Assembly (NCBI RefSeq): GCF_000014565.1
Contig: NC_008268.1
Coordinates: forward strand, 3,100,001-3,164,000
From: Rhodococcus jostii RHA1
GTDB taxonomy: Bacteria; Actinomycetota; Actinomycetes; Mycobacteriales; Mycobacteriaceae
Direction of reading: 5' to 3'
Length of the DNA: 64,000 nt
Both the position numbers and the translations under genes were made by a program. The notes under the pieces were generated by a model. That model saw only the letters and a list, made by a program, of their open reading frames with translations. It did no database searches and was not told the origin of the DNA. This document shows positions 33,891 to 46,380 of the stretch, piece by piece. Each line of letters opens with the position of its first letter. Positions within the stretch are counted from its first letter, which is position 1.

Positions 33891-35142
33891 CCGTCACCGT
33901 GTTCGCGGGGGCCACGCGCACCTGAAATTCGAGGCGTGACATGGCCTCCCGGGCGGCGTCGAGCGCCTGCTCGGCGGTGTCCCCGACCGCGCGTGCGTAT
34001 GCGACACGCGAATCGGACGACTCCAGGACGCTGACCGCCCCGCCCGGGCGGACCAGGAGTTGCGCGTCGGTCACGCCGTCGACGTTCCGGGCGTCGTCGA
34101 TGCCGCTGACGTCGGTGAGAACACCCGCGACGGGTGCGGCGGCGAACCAGATCGCGGAACAGTGCGCGGGCCGCTCCACCGCGAGGACGGCCCGGATCCC
34201 GGGAAGGACCTTCTCCCCGATGGTCTGCCGCACGACGCAGTCGGCGAGGTCCACGCCGGTGGCGTCGACGGCGAGGCCCGGTATCTCGTCGCCGCCCATC
34301 CGCACGTGGGTTTCGATCACCCGGGGACCGGTTGGGGTGAGCACGATCTCGGTGTGGGTTGCACCGAACTCCACGCCGACTGCGTCGAGCACACTCGTCA
34401 CGTACGTATGGATCCGTTCTTCCTGTGTCGTGGAGAGGGCTGCCGGTGCCACGTGCCCGAGTTCGACGAAGGTCGCCGGGTCGGAGAACTTGCGGGTGAC
34501 GGCGACGATCTGGTGTTCGCCGCACTCCGAGAAGGCCTCCACACTGAATTGCGGGCCCTCGTGGAACTGCTCCACGAGCACCCCGCTGGTGGTCAGGCCG
34601 TCGAAGTCGCCCCCTGCGCGCGCGTACGCCGCAGCCAGTGCGCCCTCCTCCCGAACCACGGCCACTCCGGCACTGCCCGCGCCGCGCACCGGTTTGACGA
34701 CGCACGGGAACCCGTGCTCGAACGCGAAGGTGCGCAACGCCTCCACGTCGGCGACGACAGCGGAGGCGGTGGCGTCGACGCCGGATTCGCGGAGCGCGGC
34801 GCGCATGGCGTTCTTGTCGTGGACCGACGTCACGGTGCGGCGTGAGTGGGTGGACAGGCCGAGGGCCTCCCCGATCGCGGCGCAGCGATCCTGGTCGCGT
34901 TCACCGAACGTGGCGATCCGGGTGAACGGATGCTCCGCATGTGCGGCCGAGGCCAGGGCGATCCATTCCTCGTCCGGCGCATCGTGCCGCACGGCGATCA
35001 CCCGCGAGTGCTCGGTCAGACGGCGAAGCTTGGCGACGAATTCCAGTCGGCAGATCACCGAGGTCTGTGTGCCGGGGAGGGCGTCACGGACCCTGCCCGG
35101 GAGGTCGCGGCCGCTGCCGACGACGAGGACGTGTTCAGTCAT
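33886..35142 (-). CDS. ATP-grasp ligase (L-amino-acid ligase-like)
   Basis: 418 residues, last gene of the eleven-gene operon. Domains: N-terminal pre-ATP-grasp (HVLVVGSGRDLPGRVRDALP), central ATP-grasp (HGFPCVVKPVRGAGSAGVAV, VLVEQFHEGPQFSVEAF) and Mg-binding VIETHVRMGGDEIPGL, plus a C-terminal domain typical of dipeptide ligases of the BacD/YwfE group. It should activate a carboxylate as acyl-phosphate and join it to an amine. ATGA overlap with the MFS gene. Paired with a second ATP-grasp at 39380, it suggests peptide-bond formation without an NRPS. Confidence 0.88.
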   Translation of the reverse strand: MTEHVLVVGSGRDLPGRVRDALPGTQTSVICRLEFVAKLRRLTEHSRVIAVRHDAPDEEWIALASAAHAEHPFTRIATFGERDQDRCAAIGEALGLSTHSRRTVTSVHDKNAMRAALRESGVDATASAVVADVEALRTFAFEHGFPCVVKPVRGAGSAGVAVVREEGALAAAYARAGGDFDGLTTSGVLVEQFHEGPQFSVEAFSECGEHQIVAVTRKFSDPATFVELGHVAPAALSTTQEERIHTYVTSVLDAVGVEFGATHTEIVLTPTGPRVIETHVRMGGDEIPGLAVDATGVDLADCVVRQTIGEKVLPGIRAVLAVERPAHCSAIWFAAAPVAGVLTDVSGIDDARNVDGVTDAQLLVRPGGAVSVLESSDSRVAYARAVGDTAEQALDAAREAMSRLEFQVRVAPANTVTV

Positions 35143-36458
35143 TTCTTCACCTCGAGTAGCGAGAAGGGAGACAGTGCAGGATGGTCGCCGGCCGGGAGTT
35201 CCTTCGTCCGTGCGCGTTCCGCGAGACTGCGACGCGCCGCCGTCCGGGAGACCAGAGCCGCGGCCCCGAACGTCCCGGCCAGGACGGGCCACGCCAGGAG
35301 ACCGGCCGGCAACAGGACGACGACCAGAACGGTGGGGCCGAGCACCTTCTGGCCCGTCATGCCGAGGCTGAACGCGCCGAGATAGCGGGCCACGGCCGGC
35401 TGCGGGGACAACTCGGCCGACAGTTCCCAGGCGGCCACGGAGTGGATGTTCTCGGCGATCGACAGTGCCACCACCGCAACGACGACGGCGGCGATCGCCG
35501 GACCGGTGTCGGCCGTCTGGCCGACGGTGAGTGCACCGCAACAGAAGGCCATCAGCGCCCCGGTCCACGTCAGGAGTCGGGTCGCTGCGGACATGCCGTC
35601 GGCGAACCGGGCGACGTAGACCTGCAGGACCACGGTCAGCACGGTGTTGACCGCCATGAGCACCGGCACCCACGCGAGCGGCACCGACGTGTACCCGATG
35701 ACCCAGATCGGGAGTAGGACGATCAGCACGGTGTCGTACAGCGACAGCACACCGTTGCCGACCGTGAAGACCATGAACCACCAGTCGTGGAACGGCGAGC
35801 GCACCGCCGTTCCGCCCGGCCCGGGATCAGCGGGGAGAGGCGTGCGTTGCACCACCGTTCCCGTCCTCCGGAGTACGAGCCGCACGGCGAACGCGATGAC
35901 CACGAACGAGATTCCGTTGCCGAGGAACAGCGCCGTGAACGCGGCGGACGTGCCGGTCACGAAGACGACGCCCGCCAGCAGGAACCCCGCGGTGAGACCC
36001 ACGTTCCGGATGGCGCGGATGGTGGCCATCGTCCGGGTCCGGTCGCGGCCGCCGATCACCGCCGTCACGACGGCCTGCTGGATCGGGCTGCTCGCCCGGT
36101 CGGCCGCGGTGAGCAGCACGGTGAGCACGAGGTAGCCGGTGAAGTCGGATACGAGCGCGAAGCATCCGTATCCGATGCCGCGTACCAGCAGGAGGGCCAC
36201 GTAGAACCGGCCCGGCCCAACCCGGTCGGCCAGCCTGCCGAGGGGCACCGGGGCGAGCAGCGCGAGCGCACCCGCTGTCGTGGTGGCCAGGGCGATCTGG
36301 TTCGCGGTGAGACCGACGACGCCGATGAAGTACAGGGCGAAGGACGCGAAGAACATCCCGGTGCCCAGCGAGTCGATGCCGGCGCCGACGGCGAGCGTGC
36401 GACCGGCCGGGCTGTCGGGGAGCAGCGCATCGCCCAGCCGCCGCACGCGGGCGTTCAC
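35139..36458 (-). CDS. MFS efflux transporter of the biosynthetic operon
   Basis: 439 residues, twelve predicted helices. The first segment AVGAGIDSLGTGMFFASFAL and the loop PLGRLADRVGPGRFYVALLL carry the MFS motif A form (GRLADRVG). GTG start at 36458 with GGGGAG 7 bp before it, overlapping the unknown gene upstream by 4 bp and the ATP-grasp gene by 4 bp. Coupled translation with a ligase resembles the bacilysin arrangement (BacD with BacE), where the transporter exports the product and gives self-protection. Export is inferred from context. Confidence 0.88.
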   Translation of the reverse strand: MNARVRRLGDALLPDSPAGRTLAVGAGIDSLGTGMFFASFALYFIGVVGLTANQIALATTTAGALALLAPVPLGRLADRVGPGRFYVALLLVRGIGYGCFALVSDFTGYLVLTVLLTAADRASSPIQQAVVTAVIGGRDRTRTMATIRAIRNVGLTAGFLLAGVVFVTGTSAAFTALFLGNGISFVVIAFAVRLVLRRTGTVVQRTPLPADPGPGGTAVRSPFHDWWFMVFTVGNGVLSLYDTVLIVLLPIWVIGYTSVPLAWVPVLMAVNTVLTVVLQVYVARFADGMSAATRLLTWTGALMAFCCGALTVGQTADTGPAIAAVVVAVVALSIAENIHSVAAWELSAELSPQPAVARYLGAFSLGMTGQKVLGPTVLVVVLLPAGLLAWPVLAGTFGAAALVSRTAARRSLAERARTKELPAGDHPALSPFSLLEVKK

Positions 36459-37204
36459 GGGACGCTCCCCGGCGTCAGGAAGGCGTGCACCAGGTCGGCC
36501 GACCGCTGCACGTGGGTGGGTGTCGCCGCCTCGGGCGCCGGACGCCGCAGGTGGTTCCAGGCGTACCGCCGGGCCGCGTTGACGAGTAGTTCGGCGTCCT
36601 GAGCCGACTCGGCTGCCTCGGACTGCGCGACCAGCGCCGCCGCGATGAGGAGCCGGCTCATCCGGTCGACCAGCACCCACCCGGCGGCGGCGACGGTCGC
36701 GGGGTCTGCCCCCACCCATTCGTGGCGAGTTCTGTCCAGGGCACCGAGCGCATCGTGCACCATCTGCCAGGCCGCGAGCAACCTGCCCTGGGGAGCCGGT
36801 CCGAGAAGCTCCCTGGACCGGTGGGCGGCCGCGTCGAAGTGTTCGCGAATCGTCAGCAGTTCCAACGCATGGGTGGTCAGGGCCCAGCAGTCGGCCCGGG
36901 CGGTGCCGCTCCCGTCGGCGCGGGCGGTGTCCGCGGCAAGCGAGTAGGCGATGCAGCGCCGGGCCACTCTCCGGGCGCGGCCGTGCGACTGCTCCGGGAG
37001 CGCCTTCCACGCCCGGACGGCCATCACGTCGACCACCCGGTCGGCGATCTCCTCGCGACGCGCATTCGCCCATGCGCTGCCGTCGAGCAGGTATGCGGCG
37101 CTGGCGAATCCGGTGACGGCACCTTCCAAAATGCCGAGTCCCTCGGCATCCCAGATCGCCGCGACCCGATCGGGTACGGCCGAAGACAGCAGACGCGTGC
37201 TCAT
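36455..37204 (-). CDS. Unknown helical protein of the biosynthetic operon
   Basis: 249 residues, unrecognised. Almost wholly alpha-helical by composition, rich in Ala and Arg, with DRVVDVMAVRAWKALPEQSH, HALELLTIREHFDAAAHRSR and WVLVDRMSRLLIAAALVAQS. No catalytic motif, signal peptide or transmembrane helix is seen. It overlaps its neighbours by 4 bp on both sides, so it is translated with the aminotransferase and the transporter and is surely part of the system. Candidate roles are a novel tailoring enzyme, a scaffold or an immunity factor. Confidence 0.7.
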   Translation of the reverse strand: MSTRLLSSAVPDRVAAIWDAEGLGILEGAVTGFASAAYLLDGSAWANARREEIADRVVDVMAVRAWKALPEQSHGRARRVARRCIAYSLAADTARADGSGTARADCWALTTHALELLTIREHFDAAAHRSRELLGPAPQGRLLAAWQMVHDALGALDRTRHEWVGADPATVAAAGWVLVDRMSRLLIAAALVAQSEAAESAQDAELLVNAARRYAWNHLRRPAPEAATPTHVQRSADLVHAFLTPGSVP

Positions 37205-38121
37205 GCGAACTCCAGCCAGTGCCGGTAGGTGGGCTCACGCCCGCGGACCACGTCGTGGAAGACGTCGCGCAGTTGCTTGGTGATCGGGCCGCACCCGCCT
37301 GCCGCCACCGGTCGGTCGTCGACCGACGCCACCGGGACCACCTCGGCGGCCGTGCCGGTGAGAAACGCCTCGTCGGCGACGTAGAGCTCGCTGCGGGTCA
37401 CGCTCTGTTCCCTCACCGTGATCCCCAGGTCGCGGGCGAGCGTGATCACGGTGTCACGGGTGAGACCGGGCAGGATGTTGTCGCCGACCGGCGGGGTGAC
37501 CAGCTCACCGTCGCGGACGGCGAAGATGTTCGCGGCGGACGCTTCGGCCACGTGCCCGGTAGAGGTGAGCATCAGCGCGTCGTCGTAACCGGCGCGCAGC
37601 GCCCCGACCTTGGCCAGAGCCGAATTGACATAGGCTCCCGTCGCTTTGGCGAGCGGCGGGACCGAGTGGACACCGTTGCGTTGCCAGCTGCTGACGACGA
37701 GTCGGCAGCCTTCCTGGTCCGCGGTTTCGCCGAGGTACGAACCCCACGGCCACGCCGCGATGGCCACCCGGGCAGTGTCCAGCGCGGGCGCGACACCCAT
37801 CGAGCCGTAGCCGAGGTAGACGATCGGTCGCAGGTAGCCGGAGTCCAGGCCCGTCCGGCGCAGCAGTTCGAGCGAGATCTCGGTGAGCTCGTCCACCGAC
37901 CACCCGGGGTCCATCAGGTACACCCGTGCCGAGTCGTGCAGCCGTCGCAGGTGGTCGCGCAGCCGGAACACGGCCGGACCGCGGTCGGTCGCGTAGGCCC
38001 GGATGCCCTCGTAAACACCCCATCCGTAGTGCAGACTCGGTGTCAGCACATGGACCTGGGCCTGGTCCCAGGCAACGAATTCACCGTCCATCCAGACGGT
38101 GCTGGTCGGGATCAGTTCCAT
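37201..38121 (-). CDS. Branched-chain amino acid aminotransferase-like (fold type IV PLP)
   Basis: 306 residues, the size of IlvE. The PLP lysine is Lys159 in PPLAKATGAYVNS, the same number as in E. coli IlvE. Also present are HYGWGVYEGIRAY, AEASAANIFAV and EAFLTGTAAEVVPV. It interconverts a 2-oxo acid with an L-amino acid. Inside this operon it may supply or finish an unusual amino acid rather than serve housekeeping leucine/valine synthesis. It overlaps the acyltransferase gene by 10 bp and the unknown gene by 4 bp. Confidence 0.9.
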   Translation of the reverse strand: MELIPTSTVWMDGEFVAWDQAQVHVLTPSLHYGWGVYEGIRAYATDRGPAVFRLRDHLRRLHDSARVYLMDPGWSVDELTEISLELLRRTGLDSGYLRPIVYLGYGSMGVAPALDTARVAIAAWPWGSYLGETADQEGCRLVVSSWQRNGVHSVPPLAKATGAYVNSALAKVGALRAGYDDALMLTSTGHVAEASAANIFAVRDGELVTPPVGDNILPGLTRDTVITLARDLGITVREQSVTRSELYVADEAFLTGTAAEVVPVASVDDRPVAAGGCGPITKQLRDVFHDVVRGREPTYRHWLEFA

Positions 38122-39383
38122 TGTTCTGCTTTCGGTTCGGTGGCGGCGGGCCGCCGGGACGGGACAGGGACTGCCGGTGCGCCGACCAGGTCCAGCCGCC
38201 GTTCGATGCTGCGCGACTGCAGTGTCAGAGCCTCTCGATACTTGTCGGCGCCTTCACCGCGGAAGGCGAACCAGCCCCAGCGGGGTCGCAGGCTGCAGCC
38301 ACGGGCGATCTTGGCCTCGTAGGCGGCGAGGCCGTAGTGGACGCGACGGATGCCGTGCTCCACCGCCCACCGCGCGGTCTCGTGGTAGGTCAGTGTCAGG
38401 TAGCAGCCACGAATCCCCGGGGTGAAGCCCGCGGTCCTGGCGAACAACGCGTCGGGGGTGCGGAGGTAGAGCACGAAACCCACGAGGCGACCGTCGACTT
38501 CGGCGCCGAGCACCACACAGGAGTCGCCCAATTCCGCACGGACGGCGTCGAAATCGCGTCGTACGCGGTCCTCGCCGCCGGGCAGTCCGTACTTGGCCCG
38601 GTGCGCGACCTGGAGGGCGACGACGTCCTCGTCGATCGCCTCGGGACCCCAGCGGACCACCGTGCGCAGGCCGGCGGCGGTGTAGTCCGCGACCTCCTTG
38701 CGGAGCCGGGCGCGACGGCGTTTGCTGAGGCTCGCGACGTACTCCGGCCAGCTGTGGCCGCTCAGGTCCTGCACACCCTCGGCGCCCAGCAACGCCGCCG
38801 TGTACCCGGCGCGGGTGGCGGACCCGTCCACATCGTCGGCGTCCGGCGCTCCGACGTACAGCAATGCCACACTGCGGCAGCCGAGTTCGTCACCGGCCTG
38901 GTCGAGCAGGCCGGGCAGGGCCGCCATGACCGCGCGGCGCTGATCGTGCGAACGGCCGGGCGCGTGCGCGACACCGTGGTGGTTTCCGAACGTGGCGAGC
39001 GCCACCGACGGGTACTGATCCTCGCGGGCACCGGACAGCGCCGCGGCCAGCTCGGCCCAGCGCAGCCGATCGGGGTGATCGAGCAACTCCGGTTCGGCCA
39101 TCGGCCCTGCGGTTCCCGCCAGCCGGGGCGCGTCGTAGAAGAGCAGGCCCCCTGGCCGCGCCGTGATCAGCAGCGGCGCGACCGCGACGGTCCGGCCGTC
39201 CGCACGCACCTCGAGGTAACGCACCTCGTGCAGGTCGGTGCGTTCGGTGAACCGCCACCACCGCGCATCCTCCCAAATGATGTCCGGGTCCGCGATGCCC
39301 GCGAAGTCGGCGGCGGTCGGGCGGGCGCCGCGGGGCAGGACGTGGCCGGTGAACCCGTCGATGTCGGTGTGGGTGGAGGTCAT
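38112..39383 (-). CDS. FemAB/GNAT-like acyltransferase (Acetyltransf_6 type)
   Basis: 423 residues. The C-terminal half has the GNAT_acetyltransf_6/FemAB-type pattern: SLSKRRRARLRKEVADYTAA, VVLGAEVDGRLVGFVLYL, CYLTLTYHETARWAVEHGIR and YGLAAYEAKIARGCSLRPRW. The N-terminal half is a second degenerate GNAT-like lobe. Proteins of this class transfer amino acids from aminoacyl-tRNA or acyl groups from CoA to an amine. In this operon it may add an aminoacyl or acyl group. Coupled (4 bp) to the ATP-grasp gene before it. Confidence 0.75.
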   Translation of the reverse strand: MTSTHTDIDGFTGHVLPRGARPTAADFAGIADPDIIWEDARWWRFTERTDLHEVRYLEVRADGRTVAVAPLLITARPGGLLFYDAPRLAGTAGPMAEPELLDHPDRLRWAELAAALSGAREDQYPSVALATFGNHHGVAHAPGRSHDQRRAVMAALPGLLDQAGDELGCRSVALLYVGAPDADDVDGSATRAGYTAALLGAEGVQDLSGHSWPEYVASLSKRRRARLRKEVADYTAAGLRTVVRWGPEAIDEDVVALQVAHRAKYGLPGGEDRVRRDFDAVRAELGDSCVVLGAEVDGRLVGFVLYLRTPDALFARTAGFTPGIRGCYLTLTYHETARWAVEHGIRRVHYGLAAYEAKIARGCSLRPRWGWFAFRGEGADKYREALTLQSRSIERRLDLVGAPAVPVPSRRPAATEPKAEQWN

Positions 39384-40606
39384 GCTGCGTCCTCGCTTTC
39401 GGCGCGGTCCCAATCGAATCCGGCGCTGACCTGTTCGGCGGTCGCGATCAGCCGGTTTCCCAGCGCCGTGAAATCGGAGTCGGTCACCACCCAGTAGGCC
39501 AGGAAGTCCGCCGACTTGCGCTCGTTGTACCGGGCATGGGTCCAGTCGTCCCCGATGTGGGTGTTCAGTGTGAAGTCGTGCACGCCCGGCGGTGCGTCCG
39601 GCAGTCGCAGCACCCGGCCCCGGCGCGGCGGCACGCCGTAGAACGCTGCGTGCGGGGCGGCCGCAACCCGGTCCCGGACCGCGTCCAGGTCGATCGGCAG
39701 CCCGCATTCCACCCGCGCCCAGAGATGCCGGGGGTCGATGCCCAGGACGTGGCGGAGCATCGTCGGGATGGGCCCGCCGCCGATTCGCGCGGCCACTTCG
39801 CAGAGCACGATGTCGCCGCCGGCGGTGACGAAGAACTCGGCGTGCACGCAGACGGTGGGCGGCGAGACGAGTGCATCGACGAGCTGCCAGGTCTCGTCCA
39901 CCAGGCGCGCGCAGACCGGGTCGGTGGTGTCGACCGACCGGGAGCCGAACGGGGCGTTGGTCCAGTGCTCGAGGCACCCCTGGCCGGTGTAGCGGGATGC
40001 GATGGCGGCCACCGGGTCTCCGGCTACGCGGAACGCGTCCACGTGGTGCACCGCGCCGTCGACGAATTCCTCGACTTCGTACGGTGTGGCCGTGACGATG
40101 TCGGCGAGTCCGGTTGCCTCCGCGGGCGAATCGAGCACGTACACGCCGGTGGAGCCGGAACCGCTGCGCGGTTTGACGACGACGCGGCCCGGGTTGTCGG
40201 CCATGAAGTCGACGATGTCCGCCGGGTGGAGCACGGGCGCGAAGGCCGGGACGAGAAGCCCTGCGGCCTGCGCCAATTCCTTCATCAGGATCTTGTCGCG
40301 GTAGGCGCCTGCCGTGGCGGTGTCCAGGCCGGGGAGGCCGAGTTCGCCGCGCAGTCCGGCGGCCCGCTCCACGTCCACCTCGGCCAGGGCGAAGACCGCG
40401 GTCGGCCGGTGCCGTCGGGCGAGTTCCCGAGCGGCGGCCAGCACGGCGTCGTCGTCGTGATAGTCGCTGACCGTGACGATCTCGGCGAATCCCTCACCCG
40501 GATCCGTTCCGGCGGCACAGACCGCCACCAGCCGTCCGCGCATCTCCGGCAGCCACTGGGCGAAGGGCAGCCCGGCGGCGCGCGGGCTGATCAGTGCGAG
40601 AATCAT
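39380..40606 (-). CDS. ATP-grasp ligase
   Basis: 408 residues. Pre-ATP-grasp domain MILALISPRAAGLPFAQWLP, lid and ATP-binding VVVKPRSGSGSTGVYVLDSP and EVEEFVDGAVHHVDAFRVAG, then Mg/ATP residues in GDIVLCEVAARIGGGPIPTM. The long insert before the C-terminus is family-specific. It probably ligates an amino acid carboxylate to an amine with ATP. It differs clearly from the ATP-grasp at 33886, so the product may contain two amide-type bonds. 4-bp overlaps on both sides. Confidence 0.88.
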   Translation of the reverse strand: MILALISPRAAGLPFAQWLPEMRGRLVAVCAAGTDPGEGFAEIVTVSDYHDDDAVLAAARELARRHRPTAVFALAEVDVERAAGLRGELGLPGLDTATAGAYRDKILMKELAQAAGLLVPAFAPVLHPADIVDFMADNPGRVVVKPRSGSGSTGVYVLDSPAEATGLADIVTATPYEVEEFVDGAVHHVDAFRVAGDPVAAIASRYTGQGCLEHWTNAPFGSRSVDTTDPVCARLVDETWQLVDALVSPPTVCVHAEFFVTAGGDIVLCEVAARIGGGPIPTMLRHVLGIDPRHLWARVECGLPIDLDAVRDRVAAAPHAAFYGVPPRRGRVLRLPDAPPGVHDFTLNTHIGDDWTHARYNERKSADFLAYWVVTDSDFTALGNRLIATAEQVSAGFDWDRAESEDAA

Positions 40607-41679
40607 CGAGAAGCCTCCTTTCTTGTCACGGCCAATCCGTCGAAAGTTGTTTCCAGCGTGGCGAAAATCTCCGCCGTCCGGGGGTCGAGCGGTATTCCCC
40701 GCACCCGCCGTTCGCGCTCGTGGGCGCGTTGCGGATCGCCCGGGGCCACCACCGGTGTCCCGGTGGCGGGCGTCGATCCGCGGACGGTGTCGAGCAGGTC
40801 TGCCAACCCTGCCGCGAAGTGCGCATGCCCGCTGAACGCTCCGGGATCGAGGGCGAGGACGAAATGGCCGACCCCTCGGCTTCGGCCGGGCGTTCCCTCA
40901 CCGACCTGCTCGAGCTGCCAGTCGGGCGGCGACCCGGTCAACACGGCCCCCAGCAGAGTGACCGCCATTGCCAGGCCCTGTCCCTTGTAGCCGCCGAGGG
41001 GCGACAGCGCGTACGCCTCGTCGGGTTCCGCGGTGGGCAGCCCACCGCGGTCGGTGGCCCAGCCGCTGCCCAGTGGTCGCCCCTCCGCCCGGCGGTGCTT
41101 CACCTCGCCGAAACATACCTGGCTGGTGGCCATGTCGAGGGCGAGCCCGTCGTCCCCCGTACCCGCGGCCACGCTGATCGGGTTGGTGCCGAACAGCGGC
41201 TCGACGCCGCCGTACGGAGCGACCCGGGAGGCGGCGGACGTGACTGCGATACCGATCATCCCCTGCCCGGCCAGGTGCCGGGTGTACACCGACGCCGCGC
41301 CGAAGTGGTTGGAGTTGCGCACACCCACCGCCGCGACGCCGAAGGCCTTGGCGCGGTCGGCTGCCAGGCGGGTGGCGGCGAGTCCGGCGAGCACGCCGAG
41401 TGCGCCGTCCGCGTCCAGCAGCAGTCCGGCTCCACGGTCCCGGACCACGGTCGGGCACGCGGCCGCATTCGCGACTCCGGTCGCAAGTTCGTCCAGGTAT
41501 TGCGGCAGCAGCCGCAGACCGTGGGTGTCGATGCCGCGCAGGGAGGTGTCGACGAGCGCGGCGGCCACCAGATCGGCGTCGTCCTCCGGCACTCCCGCCT
41601 CGACGAGTGCGGTGGAGGCGAGCCAGCGGGCCTCCTGCTCGTCGATCAGCGAAGTGGTGTTCGGTATCTCGTGGATCAT
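40603..41679 (-). CDS. Malate/L-lactate dehydrogenase (Ldh2/YlbC-type) family oxidoreductase
   Basis: 358 residues with the distinctive non-Rossmann NAD(P)-binding fold of this family: ALVDTSLRGIDTHGLRLLPQ (catalytic His region), VAAVGVRNSNHFGAASVYT, PLFGTNPISVAA, LDMATSQVCFGEVK and PLGGYKGQGLAMAV. Members reduce or oxidise 2-oxo/2-hydroxy acids and cyclic imino acids such as delta1-piperideine-2-carboxylate. Here it could reduce an oxo acid or imine intermediate made by the aminotransferase. Coupled by 4-bp overlaps to its neighbours. Confidence 0.88.
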   Translation of the reverse strand: MIHEIPNTTSLIDEQEARWLASTALVEAGVPEDDADLVAAALVDTSLRGIDTHGLRLLPQYLDELATGVANAAACPTVVRDRGAGLLLDADGALGVLAGLAATRLAADRAKAFGVAAVGVRNSNHFGAASVYTRHLAGQGMIGIAVTSAASRVAPYGGVEPLFGTNPISVAAGTGDDGLALDMATSQVCFGEVKHRRAEGRPLGSGWATDRGGLPTAEPDEAYALSPLGGYKGQGLAMAVTLLGAVLTGSPPDWQLEQVGEGTPGRSRGVGHFVLALDPGAFSGHAHFAAGLADLLDTVRGSTPATGTPVVAPGDPQRAHERERRVRGIPLDPRTAEIFATLETTFDGLAVTRKEASR

Positions 41680-43162
41680 GAAGCACTCCAATGCATGAAG
41701 ACGTGGGGCCCGATGCCCGGGATGTCGAACTCCGGGCCCAGAATCCGGAAGCCCTGCTTGACGTAGAAGCCGGCGGCGGTGGTGCGGGCGTTGCACCAGA
41801 CCGCGTCGGCGCCGGCCAGCGCGGCGTTCGTGAGGACGGTGCGCAGAAGTGTTGCCCCTGCACCGGTGCCGCGGACCTCCTCCAGGGTGGCCATGCCGCG
41901 GAGGCGCCACCCCCGGCCGGGGAGAAGACCCGGCACGGCGTGCGTTTCGGGGGGATCCTCGTGGTACAGCGAGGCCACGCCGACCGGGCGCCCCGCGACT
42001 AGGGTGGCGAAGTGCCGGGTGCCGGCGTGCGCGTCCTCGGGGTAGACGCAGGTCTCGGCCGGTTGACCCGGTCGGAGCACGGTGTGGCGGATCGGTCGCA
42101 CATCGGCAGCGGGCACCGGCCGCACCCGCCAGCCGTGGGCGACCGGATCGGGGAGGTAGCCGGAACCGGGACGATCCGGGAGGGTGACGCGGCCGGCCCG
42201 GTCGAGTGTCAGTCCACTGCCGGTGTTCACCGCCAGCAGGTCGATTGCATCGACATCCAGGTGGTCGGCCAGTCCCCCGAGGTGGGCCGTGGCCGACACC
42301 CCGGCCGCGGATTCGGGCATGCAGCCGAGCATGGTGATCAGACCCCGTTCACGGGCCCGGCGCAGCAGCGCGAGGGACGGGGTGATTCCTCCGGCCTTCA
42401 TCGGCTTGACATTGATGCCGTCGAACGCGTCGGTGCAGGCGTCCAGGTCCTGCGGCGACGCGATGCTCTCGTCCGCGATCACCGGGATCTGGCTGCGCTC
42501 TTTCAGGATCCGGGCGTCGCGCCACGCCGAGCGCGGAAACGGCTGCTCGATCAACTGCACGCCGAGTTCCTGCAGGCCGGGAAGGACGGGGAGCAGTCGG
42601 GACAGCTCCCAGCCGCAGTTGCCGTCCACGTAGAACGGTGCGTTCGTATGGCAGCGAAGCTCCTTGACGACGGTGAGGTCTCCCGGATCGGCGAGCTTGA
42701 TCTTGTACGCCGACCATCCGGGCCGCTCACGGAGTTTGCGGACCATCACCTCGGTCTCGTCGAGCCCGATACTGAAGCTGGAGCGCAACTCGCGCGGACG
42801 TTCCAGTCCGAGGGCCTGCCACAGCGGCACACCGACCAGGCGTGCCCGCAGATCGTGCACCGCGGTGTCGAGGGCGGCCAGGACGAACGGCGAATCGGGA
42901 AGCTCCGCGGACAGGGCTCGCCACACGGCGAAGGGGTCGTCGGGACCCAGGTCGATCAGTAACGGCGCAATCCGCCGCAGATCTGCGTGCATCCGGTCCA
43001 GGCCGGAGTTGTAGCGGTCGGTCATGAACGCGGATGCCTCACCGAACCCGGCGAGACCGTCCTGCTCCACCTCGACCACCAGGCCCCGCTGCACCGGAAT
43101 CGCTTCTCTGGCAGAGCGCCACAGATGCCGTTGCGTCAAGCTGATCTCGTGCGCGGTGACCT

Positions 43163-43166
<4 letters not shown>
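41676..43166 (-). CDS. Enolase-superfamily (dipeptide epimerase-like) domain fused to GNAT acetyltransferase
   Basis: 496 residues. Residues 1-~340 form an MLE/AEE-type enolase-superfamily enzyme: K155/K157 (AYKIKLAD), metal ligands D181 (VDGN), E207 (LIEQPF) and D232 (IADES), and K254 (INVKP) on the opposite face, the lysine pair used for 1,1-proton transfer in dipeptide epimerases. Residues ~345-496 are a GNAT domain (GRGWRLRGMATLEEVRGTGA, NARTTAAGFYVKQGF). GTG 43166, GGAGGGA upstream. The fusion links epimerisation and N-acylation. It should not be mistaken for mandelate racemase of the region at 50-60 kb. Confidence 0.88.
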
Positions 43167-46247
<3,081 letters not shown>

Positions 46248-46380
46248 CTATTCCTCCATTCCGAAAACCCGACCGGGATGCGTACCCGTGACTCCGGTCG
46301 TTCGAGACCGGGATCGTGATCGGTTTCAAGAATGTGGTCGTGCCGCCACGTATTCCAGGCACCCTAGGGGAGCCAAAACG
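46248..46380. promoter_or_regulatory. Leader region of the eleven-gene operon
   Basis: 133 bp between the thioesterase stop and the first operon gene, so the promoter should be here. It contains a GGCACC-CTAG-GGGAGCC-like dyad at 46358-46374 that could be an operator or the thioesterase terminator. No regulator gene is adjacent. The exact -10/-35 cannot be fixed. Confidence 0.35.
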
